Positions 1-5,338 are shown, counted from the stretch's first letter. The stretch: DNA of 5,733 nucleotides from Betaproteobacteria bacterium (GCA_013205155.1 JABMMT010000342.1:1-5733), one strand, 5' to 3'. The notes: generated by a model not told the origin, from the sequence alone. A program made the numbers and translations.

Positions 1-20
1 GCGTCTTTTAATGCGCTCAT
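1..20 (-). CDS. possible start of the next cassette gene, cut by the left edge
   Basis: An ATG at 18-20 on the minus strand opens a frame reading MSALKD that runs off the left edge. Only six codons are visible, so no function can be given. The call rests mainly on the pattern of the window: each tRNA-like repeat is followed on the minus strand by a gene of the same orientation, and this ATG lies about 250 bases beyond the repeat at 273. Only a weak purine-rich stretch (AGAAGAAAC) precedes it. It could be a chance ATG. Confidence 0.3.
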
Positions 21-272
21 ATTGATGTTTCTTCTAAAAAATACATAGTTAAGGTTAGTTTATGTCTTTGGCCATATTCTTGACCTACATCAATAAGCGT
101 CGCTTAAATCCACGCTTGAGCACTACAAGGATGACAAATCCCCAATAGATAAAGCGTCCTTTTAAAGGACAGTTCTAGTCGAAGGGAAAGCTGGAAAACC
201 AAGGGGAAATGGTGCCAGACCGCGGCCTACACTAGAGATTCTATGGACCACTTCTAATGTTTTGAGAATTCT
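21..272. other. intergenic stretch between cassette joint 1 and the left-edge frame
   Basis: I see no gene here. It holds the palindrome GTCCTTTTAAAGGAC at 156-170, followed on the plus strand by AGTTCTAG, which is shared with the block at 3787. It also holds a fragment AATGGTGCC (208-216) that matches the same block. From 180 to 262 the rest has diverged, and the TAGCCCA/TGGGCTA terminator hairpin found beside other copies is missing. A separate small inverted repeat, TAAGCG-T-CGCTTA, lies at 94-106. The region reads as a decayed or variant joint-flanking arm plus an upstream region for whatever lies to the left. Confidence 0.5.
156..170. repeat. palindrome GTCCTTTTAAAGGAC, copy 1
   Basis: Perfect 7-base arms (GTCCTTT / AAAGGAC) surround one central base. 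The same sequence recurs exactly at 1151-1165, and in related form at 1104-1120 and 3787-3801. It ends 102 bases before the tRNA-like core that starts at 273. It may be a binding site for a regulator or recombination protein; the function is unknown. Confidence 0.6.
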
Positions 273-322
273 TGGTGGCCCGGGGCGGAATCAAACCGGG
301 GTTGGGAATGTCTTATCCGCCT
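273..322 (-). repeat. tRNA 3'-end-like cassette joint, copy 1
   Basis: On the minus strand, 273-297 reads as the T-loop, the 3' T-stem strand, the 3' acceptor strand and a terminal CCA (T-loop TTTGATT instead of TTCGATT). The 5' side of the T-stem no longer pairs fully. Bases 298-322 carry the second shared segment (GGGGTTGGGAATGTC followed by TTATCCGCCTAT), which resembles 5404-5429. The joint sits immediately after the stop of the hydrolase gene. No D-arm or anticodon arm is present, so it is a fragment and not a working tRNA gene. Confidence 0.75.
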
Positions 323-324
323 AT

Positions 325-1059
325 CTAATTTACCAAAATAAATTTAGCGGCGGCACTCACTACTTGATCTTCTACCTTATTAAATCCATGGTACGCCAAT
401 CCCATGCATTTTAAACCTACGTCTTCTCCACCATCAATCATGACCAATTCTGATTTGGTTTCCTTGCTTCGCCTGTTAATAATTGATTCTGATGCACTTA
501 TTGGCGTCGCTGCACAAGCCTCTTTTTGATGGTGGATTGCCAATACCGGCTTACTAAAGTTATTACTTAAAGTTTCGCCAATGTGGGTTCCAGCAATAAT
601 GATCCCAGAAACCGATGCCGATTTCTCGCTCTGATTGGCAAATTCAATTGCCGTTACCGTTCCCATACTGTGTCCAAAAATCCAGATGGGCACATTAAAT
701 TTATTTTCATAGTATTTAACGACACTTTCCACTCGTGCCAAGTGTTCGGATTTGCCGCGTACATTCCCACGCCGTGCGTCACCCAAGTCATAAGGCGAAT
801 CTACTAAAACAGAATTGATTCCATACGGTTGCCATAATCCTGCCGAGCGATTTAACGGATTTTGCTTGGTCGTTGACCCATCGGACGTTAAATCCAATAT
901 GCCATCACCTCCAATGAATAAAAGAACGACTGCTTTAGGGTTTGGGGTCTCAATTAAAAAAGTTTTTGTAGGCGCTTTGCCAGTCTGTGGAACCTCTAGT
1001 AGCTGTCCAAAGACAATAGCTGGCACAAAAAGTGATATCAGACAAATGATTATTTTCAT
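325..1059 (-). CDS. secreted alpha/beta hydrolase (serine hydrolase)
   Basis: This encodes a 244-residue protein with a signal peptide (MKIIICLISLFVPAIVFG, cleavage near residue 18-19), so it likely acts in the periplasm. It has an alpha/beta hydrolase fold: strand LLFIGGDG near 47-53, the nucleophile elbow GHSMG at 129-133 with Ser131, and a late CMGLAYHGF segment whose His at about 224 is the probable catalytic base. The acid residue is less clear. Cysteines near 182 and 218 could form a disulfide. The substrate cannot be read from the sequence. I chose the ATG at 1057-1059 because GGAGG at 1069-1073 sits 9 bases upstream; a TTG one codon earlier is possible. The gene is a single cassette with about 160 bases of upstream sequence and the tRNA-like joint right after its stop. 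A palindrome at 1104-1120 suggests regulation. Confidence 0.85.
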   Translation of the reverse strand: MKIIICLISLFVPAIVFGQLLEVPQTGKAPTKTFLIETPNPKAVVLLFIGGDGILDLTSDGSTTKQNPLNRSAGLWQPYGINSVLVDSPYDLGDARRGNVRGKSEHLARVESVVKYYENKFNVPIWIFGHSMGTVTAIEFANQSEKSASVSGIIIAGTHIGETLSNNFSKPVLAIHHQKEACAATPISASESIINRRSKETKSELVMIDGGEDVGLKCMGLAYHGFNKVEDQVVSAAAKFILVN

Positions 1060-1067
1060 CAAAAGTT

Positions 1068-1073
1068 GCCTCC
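1068..1073 (-). promoter_or_regulatory. strong ribosome binding site for the alpha/beta hydrolase
   Basis: GGAGGC on the minus strand, 9 bases from the ATG at 1057-1059. This supports that ATG over the TTG at 1060-1062. It is one of the few clear Shine-Dalgarno sites in the window. Confidence 0.7.
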
Positions 1074-1083
1074 ATTGACTTTA

Positions 1084-1120
1084 AATATTAGCATCATCTA
1101 CGTTGTCGTTTTAAACGACA
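1084..1120 (-). promoter_or_regulatory. possible promoter region with an operator-like palindrome
   Basis: The minus strand has a -10-like TAATAT (1084-1089) about 25 bases before the hydrolase start codon. Upstream of it lies TGTCGTTTTAAACGACA (1104-1120), with perfect 8-base arms around one base, where a -35 box would be expected. No good -35 hexamer is visible, which would fit an activator-dependent or repressed promoter. The palindrome shares the form GTCnTTTTAAAnGAC with those at 156 and 1151. The regulator is unknown. Confidence 0.4.
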
Positions 1121-1150
1121 TCGACCGACACAGGGATGAATAATTGACTT

Positions 1151-1165
1151 GTCCTTTTAAAGGAC
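1151..1165. repeat. palindrome GTCCTTTTAAAGGAC, copy 2
   Basis: An exact repeat of 156-170. It marks the outer end of a block of about 105 bases (1151-1255) that aligns without gaps to 3787-3891, about 80% identical by eye. It lies 47 bases from the related palindrome at 1104. Confidence 0.65.
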
Positions 1166-1217
1166 AGTTCATGATGGAGATATCCGAGACAAATGGCGTC
1201 TAACCTTGCCAAGCCCC

Positions 1218-1245
1218 AAAAGAAAATAGCCCAATAAGTGGGCTA
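1218..1245 (-). terminator. Rho-independent terminator beside joint 2
   Basis: On the minus strand the stem TAGCCCA / TGGGCTA (7 pairs, 5-base loop, 1227-1245) is followed by a T-rich tail, TTTTCTTTT (1218-1226). It lies just past the CCA-like end of the tRNA fragment, as the terminator of a tRNA gene would. It should also end transcription of the thioredoxin cassette before the next gene. Confidence 0.75.
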
Positions 1246-1255
1246 AGGTGATTCT

Positions 1256-1312
1256 TAGTGGCCCGGGGCGGAATCAAACTGGGGTTGGAAATGTCTGGCT
1301 CTATTTATAGGA
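1256..1312 (-). repeat. tRNA 3'-end-like cassette joint, copy 2
   Basis: The tRNA-like core is at 1256-1280. Its 3' terminus reads CTA instead of CCA, and the T-loop is altered (TTTGATT), so the copy has drifted. It is followed by the shared segment GGGGTTGGAAATGTCTGG and CTCTATTTATAG. It lies about 45 bases after the stop of the thioredoxin-like gene. Confidence 0.75.
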
Positions 1313-1355
1313 TGTTGAGGGCAATTCCACCGCAAACTTAACGCCTTTACAAAAG

Positions 1356-1850
1356 TCATCTAGCGTATTTAATTAATTCCACATAATCCTCTTCAAATAC
1401 CTCACCAATTTCTTTATAAATCAGCTTATTTTTAGCATCAAGAATCAGTAGCACAGGCACCCCACGAATTTTTCCAATGGCTTCATTCAGCTCTGGAGTC
1501 ATCATTGCCGTTGGAAAACTATAGTGATTTTTTCGCATATATTCTTTGGCAATGGCCGGTGTTTTATCAATAGAAATAGTCACAATATTCATTGATCCAG
1601 GTGGGATGCGCTTAGAGAAACTCTCTAGATAATTATTTTGGCGCTTACAAAATGGGCACCAAGATGCCCATAATTGAATCAGTGTATTTTTTGTATTGTT
1701 TTTGGGGATTTCAAAATAAGTACCGTCTAAAGTCTGGACCTTTTCAAATGGTAATGTTTGGCCAATTTCAATTGCCATTACTGAGCTCGGTCCCATAATG
1801 CAATATACAAAGATCATTGCGGTAACAAGTGATCTGGTTAGCTTTAGCAT
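1356..1850 (-). CDS. TlpA/ResA-like periplasmic thioredoxin-fold protein
   Basis: This encodes a 164-residue protein. It has an N-terminal signal peptide (KLTR, a hydrophobic stretch, then SSVMA with cleavage near residue 26) and a single thioredoxin-like domain of the AhpC/TSA-Redoxin type. The redox motif WCPFC is at 64-68 (Cys65, Cys68), followed by charged KRQ. The cis-proline segment GVPVLLILD is at about 130-138. Family members reduce or oxidise periplasmic disulfides, for example in cytochrome c maturation or in protection of secreted proteins. No cytochrome genes are nearby, so the partner is unknown. The start ATG (1848-1850) has no clear Shine-Dalgarno site, but it gives a complete signal peptide. 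The gene stands alone between joints at 1256 and 1959. Confidence 0.85.
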   Translation of the reverse strand: MLKLTRSLVTAMIFVYCIMGPSSVMAIEIGQTLPFEKVQTLDGTYFEIPKNNTKNTLIQLWASWCPFCKRQNNYLESFSKRIPPGSMNIVTISIDKTPAIAKEYMRKNHYSFPTAMMTPELNEAIGKIRGVPVLLILDAKNKLIYKEIGEVFEEDYVELIKYAR

Positions 1851-1924
1851 TTAGGGAGCTCAAATAGGGGGCATAATTGGCATATTAATCAATACTTCAT
1901 CTACTCTATATGAGACCGCCGATT

Positions 1925-1948
1925 AAAAATAGCCCAACAAGTGGGCTA
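1925..1948 (-). terminator. Rho-independent terminator beside joint 3
   Basis: Stem TAGCCCA / TGGGCTA at 1930-1948 with loop CTTGT on the minus strand, followed by TTTTT at 1925-1929. It is nearly the same hairpin as those at 1227 and 3863. The sequence beyond it is unrelated to the 105-base block found at the other two. Confidence 0.75.
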
Positions 1949-1958
1949 TCGTGATTCT

Positions 1959-2001
1959 TGGCGGCCCAGGGCGGAATCGACTAGGGCCGTGGGATGGTTG
2001 C
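1959..2001 (-). repeat. tRNA 3'-end-like cassette joint, copy 3
   Basis: The core is at 1959-1983, with CCA retained. The acceptor strand differs from the other copies (one G-to-A change on the plus strand at 1968) and the discriminator base is changed (C at 1962). The T-loop reads TCGATT. The adjoining segment AGGGCCGTGGGATGG is the most diverged version. The stop codon of the lipoprotein hydrolase is at 2003-2005, directly after the joint. Confidence 0.7.
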
Positions 2002-2002
2002 A

Positions 2003-2947
2003 TTAGATGAGGAGTTTTTGAATAAAGTCTTTTATTTTTTGATGCATATCATTTGTTGCGGCGTTAGATCGACAAACTGTAAAGTGGTTATAGATATTAA
2101 GCGCCTTGCCACACTCACCATCCACCGAAGGTGTATGCGCACCCCTGTTCGATGTATCCCAGCCGTGAGTAGCATCGGGATAATGTATCCATGAAGCGGC
2201 CTCTTTAAAAACCCTTGTTGGGCATTTTCTTGGGTCTGTTGCCGTATCTTTACCTGCTGTAAATACTAGAACTGGCCCCCAATAAGGACCAAGGGTTGGA
2301 TCCGTTTTCCATCCCTTACTATTACAAACTGGATACAAACTAAAGCCTGCTCGATATAGGCCCTTAGCATTCTGGTCCATAAAAGGCTCATCTGTAAATG
2401 TCCTTAATACGGTCCATCCACCTTGGCTGCCCCCCATTAAAAATAGCTTATCTTTATCAATGTCTTGCAAACCTAACCATCTACCAGCTGCAATTGCATC
2501 TAACATCCTGGCATTTGCCCCTAAACTAGTATAGGTTTCCCAGTTCTCTTGTTGTCCTCTACTCCAGTAGCTATCCAAAACTAAAGTGTTTGCCCCTAAC
2601 TCATCTCTTGCCCAAAGAGCGGTTGCAAAGTCGCCAGGTATCAGGCCATGCCCTCCATGAACAATAACTAATGTTGGCCTTCCTTTAACCCCCTTAGGAT
2701 GGGGTGTCCAGCTTGCCAATAAATTTCCCTTGTTATTAAAGGCCGGGATAATTGGACGCATCGGCGCTAAATTTACTTTGATGGTGTTGTTATAGGCACT
2801 GTAGTTTGTAATGATTCGCTCAGGCACTTTATCGGAAACGATTGGCGGCTGAAAATAATCCACATCTTGATCGGAAAATGGATTACCTGCGCATCCAGCA
2901 AGAACTAATACTACGAATAGCACTTTGAAAATTTGATGTCTCAACAT
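2003..2947 (-). CDS. lipoprotein of the dienelactone hydrolase / alpha-beta hydrolase family
   Basis: This encodes a 314-residue protein with a lipobox LAGC (Cys19) after a hydrophobic leader, so it is probably a lipid-anchored envelope protein. The hydrolase domain spans about 75-312: strand and oxyanion region TLVIVHGGHG at 92-101, nucleophile elbow GGSQGG with Ser174, probable acid Asp234 in AGKD, and catalytic His261 in DATHGWD. Classical dienelactone hydrolases use Cys as nucleophile, so Ser points to an esterase or peptidase-like relative; the substrate is unknown. The start ATG (2945-2947) has no Shine-Dalgarno site, and only 27 bases separate it from the preceding terminator. The message may be leaderless (see the promoter entry). 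The product shares no close sequence with the other hydrolase at 325-1059. Confidence 0.85.
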   Translation of the reverse strand: MLRHQIFKVLFVVLVLAGCAGNPFSDQDVDYFQPPIVSDKVPERIITNYSAYNNTIKVNLAPMRPIIPAFNNKGNLLASWTPHPKGVKGRPTLVIVHGGHGLIPGDFATALWARDELGANTLVLDSYWSRGQQENWETYTSLGANARMLDAIAAGRWLGLQDIDKDKLFLMGGSQGGWTVLRTFTDEPFMDQNAKGLYRAGFSLYPVCNSKGWKTDPTLGPYWGPVLVFTAGKDTATDPRKCPTRVFKEAASWIHYPDATHGWDTSNRGAHTPSVDGECGKALNIYNHFTVCRSNAATNDMHQKIKDFIQKLLI

Positions 2948-2976
2948 ATCTGGGTTTATAACACTCAGTATATGAA
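2948..2976 (-). promoter_or_regulatory. compact promoter, possibly giving a leaderless mRNA
   Basis: Between the terminator hairpin and the ATG at 2947 there are fewer than 30 bases. A good -10 box TATAAA (2955-2960 on the minus strand) ends 7 bases before the ATG, so transcription would start at or very near the start codon. No Shine-Dalgarno site is present. Any -35 box would overlap the T-run of the terminator and is poor. Confidence 0.4.
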
Positions 2977-2998
2977 AAAACCACCCGAAGGTAGTTTT
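2975..2998 (-). terminator. Rho-independent terminator with a TTCG loop, beside joint 4
   Basis: Minus strand: AAAACTACC, a TTCG tetraloop, then GGTGGTTTTTT, a stem with one mismatch and a run of six T. Its sequence is unrelated to the TAGCCCA hairpins, but it holds the same place just past the CCA end of the tRNA fragment. It should terminate the DUF4410-like cassette. Confidence 0.8.
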
Positions 2999-3007
2999 AG
3001 TGTTTCT

Positions 3008-3060
3008 TGGTGGCCCGGGGCGGGATCGAACCAGGGCCTACCATGTCCAAATCCTTAGCC
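3008..3060 (-). repeat. tRNA 3'-end-like cassette joint, copy 4
   Basis: The core at 3008-3032 keeps CCA, the acceptor strand and the TTCGAT T-loop, with one change next to the loop (G at 3024). The neighbouring segment CAGGGCCTACCATGTCC then AAATCCTTAGCC (3032-3060) aligns with 5403-5428. The stop codon of the DUF4410-like gene follows at 3076. Confidence 0.75.
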
Positions 3061-3075
3061 CCTATCAATAATGAT

Positions 3076-3624
3076 TTATTTTTTTACTACAGCTTCGTTT
3101 TTAAGCTCTTTTAGAGTGTCGCCTGCAAATGTTTCATATATCCAACTTAAAACATTCGTTGTTCCGACGACGAAACTTTCATAATGGTCAGTTGAAATTT
3201 TGAAAGTGTCTAAGATCTTTCCTGATGCATCTTTCACTGTAACGTCACCTTGAACATAATCCGCGCCCGATAAGAATCCCAACATCATTCTGCTAGCAAT
3301 TGATCTTACGCGTATGTTGGTCACTTCAACATAAAGAGTGGGCTGTTTAGGGTTTACATTATTAGAGATCAATTTTGCAGCCGATAATGTTTTTTTCATC
3401 TGTAGCTTAAAGTCTATGTCACTAAAAGCTGAGTTATCTGAAAGCTTTTTTCTAGCATCTTCAGAATACGTAACAACAATATTGCCAAGGGGATTGCTTG
3501 GCGTAATGATGGCCTGGGCTGGCCTACTTTGACCGGCTTGGCGACTCACTGTTGAAGAGCACCCGTTGATCACAAGCAGCGCTGTGAAACAAAGACAAAT
3601 TAACTTTAGAGAATTTTTTATCAT
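3076..3624 (-). CDS. DUF4410-like lipoprotein
   Basis: This encodes a 182-residue protein with a type II signal peptide and lipobox INGC (Cys22), so it is likely membrane-anchored through a lipid. The mature part alternates beta and helical segments. A segment at 96-135 (YVEVTNIRVRS, then MMLGFLSGADYVQGDVTVKDASGK) resembles DUF4410 proteins, where a small glycine-rich membrane-like turn precedes a beta strand ending in D-x-x-G. That assignment is by eye and moderate. No enzyme motif is visible and the function is unknown. The start ATG at 3622-3624 has no clear Shine-Dalgarno site; it is preferred because it gives the whole leader. The cassette carries an unusually long upstream region of about 230 bases before the previous terminator. 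Confidence 0.8.
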   Translation of the reverse strand: MIKNSLKLICLCFTALLVINGCSSTVSRQAGQSRPAQAIITPSNPLGNIVVTYSEDARKKLSDNSAFSDIDFKLQMKKTLSAAKLISNNVNPKQPTLYVEVTNIRVRSIASRMMLGFLSGADYVQGDVTVKDASGKILDTFKISTDHYESFVVGTTNVLSWIYETFAGDTLKELKNEAVVKK

Positions 3625-3698
3625 GTTGTGGTTCTATTTAAAATTAGAAAAAAGTAATTTAGCATATTTTGAATATTTGGGTTCGACACAAAGTTAAG

Positions 3699-3727
3699 GA
3701 ATAGATCTATTTTTAAATTATCTATTC
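3699..3727. repeat. inverted repeat GAATAGAT...ATCTATTC upstream of the DUF4410-like gene
   Basis: Perfect 8-base arms lie at 3699-3706 and 3720-3727, separated by 13 AT-rich bases. The left arm is also part of a 12-base perfect palindrome AATAGATCTATT at 3700-3711. It lies 75 to 103 bases before the start codon at 3624, so it could be an operator or an upstream activator site. No regulator is identified. Confidence 0.4.
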
Positions 3728-3786
3728 GCGTGGATTTGCTCCAGTAACGCACCAAATATGTGCCATATAAACCCTCTTACAGAGCC

Positions 3787-3801
3787 GTCCTTAAAAAGGA
3801 T
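3787..3801. repeat. degenerate palindrome GTCCTTAAAAAGGAT, copy 3
   Basis: Same place as 1151-1165 relative to its joint: both end 91 bases before the first base of the tRNA-like core. The arms still pair (GTCCTT with AAGGAT, allowing one G-T pair). The block 3787-3891 aligns without gaps to 1151-1255. Confidence 0.55.
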
Positions 3802-3853
3802 ATTTCTAGATGGGGATATCCGAGACTAATGGTGCCTAATCCTGCTAAACCTT

Positions 3854-3881
3854 AAAAGAAAATAGCCCAACAAGTGGGCTA
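3854..3881 (-). terminator. Rho-independent terminator beside joint 5
   Basis: Stem TAGCCCA / TGGGCTA (3863-3881), then TTTTCTTTT (3854-3862) on the minus strand. Both are shared with 1218-1245, including the interrupted T-run. Confidence 0.8.
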
Positions 3882-3891
3882 TTGAGATTCT

Positions 3892-3925
3892 TGGTGGCCC
3901 GGGGCGGAATCGAACCACCGACATC
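3892..3925 (-). repeat. longest tRNA-Phe-like 3' fragment, cassette joint 5
   Basis: This copy keeps a perfect CCA, acceptor strand and TTCGATT loop. Unlike all the others, it continues into a pairing T-stem (GGTGG with CCGCC, one wobble) and variable-loop sequence: the minus strand reads GATGTCGGTGGTTCGATTCC. From memory this matches the 3' part of betaproteobacterial tRNA-Phe(GAA). It lacks the shared non-tRNA segment (AGGGCTGAGGATGTCC type) of the other joints. It is still only a 3' fragment, since the stop codon of the DUF4239-like gene follows at 3932. Confidence 0.75.
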
Positions 3926-3931
3926 AATATT

Positions 3932-4738
3932 TTATTTGGATATATTCTTCAAACTTTCTAAGATCGTCATAAACGGAATAGGCTTAAGCCTGTCTGACCC
4001 TTCATAAGGATTACTAAACAGGACAGCAATGCCCAAGGCTATCCAGATGCTCAAGCAATAAAGGATTAAGGCAGTAATTCCAGTCTTTATGTTGTGCCGA
4101 TGGGCTGCAGCCACGCTTATAACGGATATCAGACCCAAAATAATGGCCAAGATCCATTTTCCATCGGCGCTACCCACATCGCCCAAGGACAGTCTTTGCT
4201 TACGGGCAGCTCGTAAATCCTTTAGGGCGCCAATAAATGCACCACTCATTACTGAATCTATACAAGAAAAACTCTTGCCTGATGCTTGACCGCAGGCAGC
4301 GACACCCTGCCAGATACTGAGCTCCATAGCATCGATCGATGCTTGCGCCTTAGGACTAGGGAACTTATTTGTCGAATCGGCCCATTCCTCGTTAAGAACA
4401 GCCTCTAGGTAAGTTTGCATGGAAAGCTTGATGCTATTTTGTAGCTCTGGAGTGCCAACAGGAATATTTAAAATGCGGCTAATTGCTACAGACTCATTGA
4501 TGAGCGCTGTTCTTGCATAAGAATAATTCTGCCATGCATCTGAAGACATAAAGCCCATTAGAAATGCAAACATGACTGCTGGCAAAGTTAAAAATGGTGG
4601 TACGAGCGGGACTTCAATGAGGTGATTGAATAAGGTGGTCTTATAAACCAGATAGTAAGAGAGCAGCCCCATTCCAAGGCTCCATAAAAACGTGACAACC
4701 AGGGGGGCTAATTGCCCATTAAAAGACTCGAAAGGCAT
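3932..4738 (-). CDS. DUF4239-like (bestrophin-related) inner membrane protein
   Basis: This encodes a 268-residue protein with four predicted membrane helices at roughly 13-32, 48-64, 195-211 and 219-240. The pattern is two helices, a cytoplasmic-type helical middle (about 65-190), then two helices. The middle opens with WQNYSYARTALINESVAISRIL, and the tail ends with FSNPYEGSDRLKPIPF, like the conserved 'PF-x-G' end of DUF4239 proteins. Such proteins are distantly related to bestrophin channels, but their role is not established. The start ATG at 4736-4738 follows AAGGA (4749-4753) at a spacing of 10. It has no membrane partner nearby and forms its own cassette between joints 5 and 6. Confidence 0.85.
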   Translation of the reverse strand: MPFESFNGQLAPLVVTFLWSLGMGLLSYYLVYKTTLFNHLIEVPLVPPFLTLPAVMFAFLMGFMSSDAWQNYSYARTALINESVAISRILNIPVGTPELQNSIKLSMQTYLEAVLNEEWADSTNKFPSPKAQASIDAMELSIWQGVAACGQASGKSFSCIDSVMSGAFIGALKDLRAARKQRLSLGDVGSADGKWILAIILGLISVISVAAAHRHNIKTGITALILYCLSIWIALGIAVLFSNPYEGSDRLKPIPFMTILESLKNISK

Positions 4739-4836
4739 AAGGCTCGTATCCTTAAAAAATATTCCAATTACAACCCTAATGCCAATTACTCGAAGGATGT
4801 TAACAACGCCTACAAATGATAACTACGTTGAAACAG

Positions 4837-4880
4837 AATGCCCACCAAATATTTAGGGGTCAGTTCACAAGCAGGGCATT
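4837..4880 (-). terminator. expanded, probably weakened terminator hairpin beside joint 6
   Basis: The arms AATGCCC (4837-4843) and GGGCATT (4874-4880) are identical to those of the terminator at 5346-5370, but the loop is 30 bases instead of 11. About 20 extra bases (around 4850-4870, AATATTTAGGGGTCAGTTC) separate the halves, and the T-run beyond the stem is poor. GGGCATTATTTGA and the joint itself match 5364-5376. It may no longer terminate well, so some read-through from the small lipoprotein gene into the DUF4239-like gene is possible. Confidence 0.45.
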
Positions 4881-4889
4881 ATTTGAATT

Positions 4890-4932
4890 TGGTGGCCCGG
4901 GGCGGAATCGACTTGGGCTGAGGATGTTCTTA
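4890..4932 (-). repeat. tRNA 3'-end-like cassette joint, copy 6
   Basis: The core at 4890-4914 has CCA, an intact acceptor strand and most of the T-loop, but one base is lost beside the loop (GAATCGACTT on the plus strand). It continues with GGGCTGAGGATGTTC and TTAACTCTATTTA, closely matching joint 7. The stop codon of the small lipoprotein lies at 4936. Confidence 0.75.
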
Positions 4933-4935
4933 ACT

Positions 4936-5259
4936 CTATTTACAGTTTTTCTTGTCCATTAAATCGGTGAGCCTTATCATTCTTGTATCAGCTGCCGCTA
5001 TTGCTTCATTGGCATTACTATAGGTAGCTATGATGCCTGGGAGCCAAAAAATTGCGGCCAGCGCATTTGTACCAGTAACGCCTTTTACATCGTCTGCGTC
5101 TTTTTTAGCTTTCTCGGCCTGCTTGTATTCATCTTTTAAAGCCTCGCAGGATAAATCTCGATCTGAAACTTTTGTAATATCAATCACTTTAGGTGTGGAA
5201 CACGCACTTATGAAAGTCACAAAAAAAGTGATTAGAGCCGAACGGATGATGGTATTCAT
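4936..5259 (-). CDS. small lipoprotein of unknown function
   Basis: This encodes a 107-residue protein with a type II signal peptide and lipobox ISAC (Cys20), followed by STPK. Residues 36-60 form a charged helix (CEALKDEYKQAEKAKKDADDVK). Then comes a hydrophobic, glycine-containing stretch, VTGTNALAAIFWLPGIIATY (61-80), and a second amphipathic helix ending in KKNCK. Cys38 and Cys106 could form a disulfide that closes a helical hairpin. This layout is common in small envelope lipoproteins, but I do not recognise a named family. The ATG at 5257-5259 is supported by GGAG (5266-5269) 6 bases upstream. The AT-rich stretch at 5270-5320 should hold its promoter. Confidence 0.8.
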   Translation of the reverse strand: MNTIIRSALITFFVTFISACSTPKVIDITKVSDRDLSCEALKDEYKQAEKAKKDADDVKGVTGTNALAAIFWLPGIIATYSNANEAIAAADTRMIRLTDLMDKKNCK

Positions 5260-5265
5260 TCAATT

Positions 5266-5269
5266 CTCC
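5266..5269 (-). promoter_or_regulatory. ribosome binding site of the small lipoprotein gene
   Basis: TTGGAGAA on the minus strand, with GGAG 6 bases before the ATG. It fixes the start at 5259. Confidence 0.6.
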
Positions 5270-5338
5270 AATAAGAATTTTAGTCTAATTTAGATAACGA
5301 TTTTAGTTACTAAGTAATTACCCTCGAATGGCCAGCCC

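Noticed and set aside
94..106. Small inverted repeat TAAGCG-T-CGCTTA near the left edge
   Set aside because: It is short, single-copy and not placed clearly relative to a gene or promoter; it is likely to be chance.
583..1078. Plus-strand frames at 583-807 and 815-1078
   Set aside because: They lie inside the alpha/beta hydrolase gene on the opposite strand, which has a signal peptide, a catalytic motif and a good ribosome binding site. The plus-strand products show no recognisable features.
1861..1900. Short upstream frame (MPIMPPI) before the thioredoxin-like gene
   Set aside because: It has no ribosome binding site and no regulatory peptide logic that I can see; the frame is too short to separate from chance.
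1994..2194. Plus-strand frames at 1994-2194, 3338-3532, 4089-4289 and 5030-5293
   Set aside because: All are antisense shadows of well-supported minus-strand genes and resemble no known protein.
4756..4785. Promoter with TTGGCA and TATTTT before the DUF4239-like gene
   Set aside because: The hexamers and 18-base spacing are plausible, but the implied transcript start would fall on or beside the ribosome binding site, leaving almost no leader. It is too uncertain to list.
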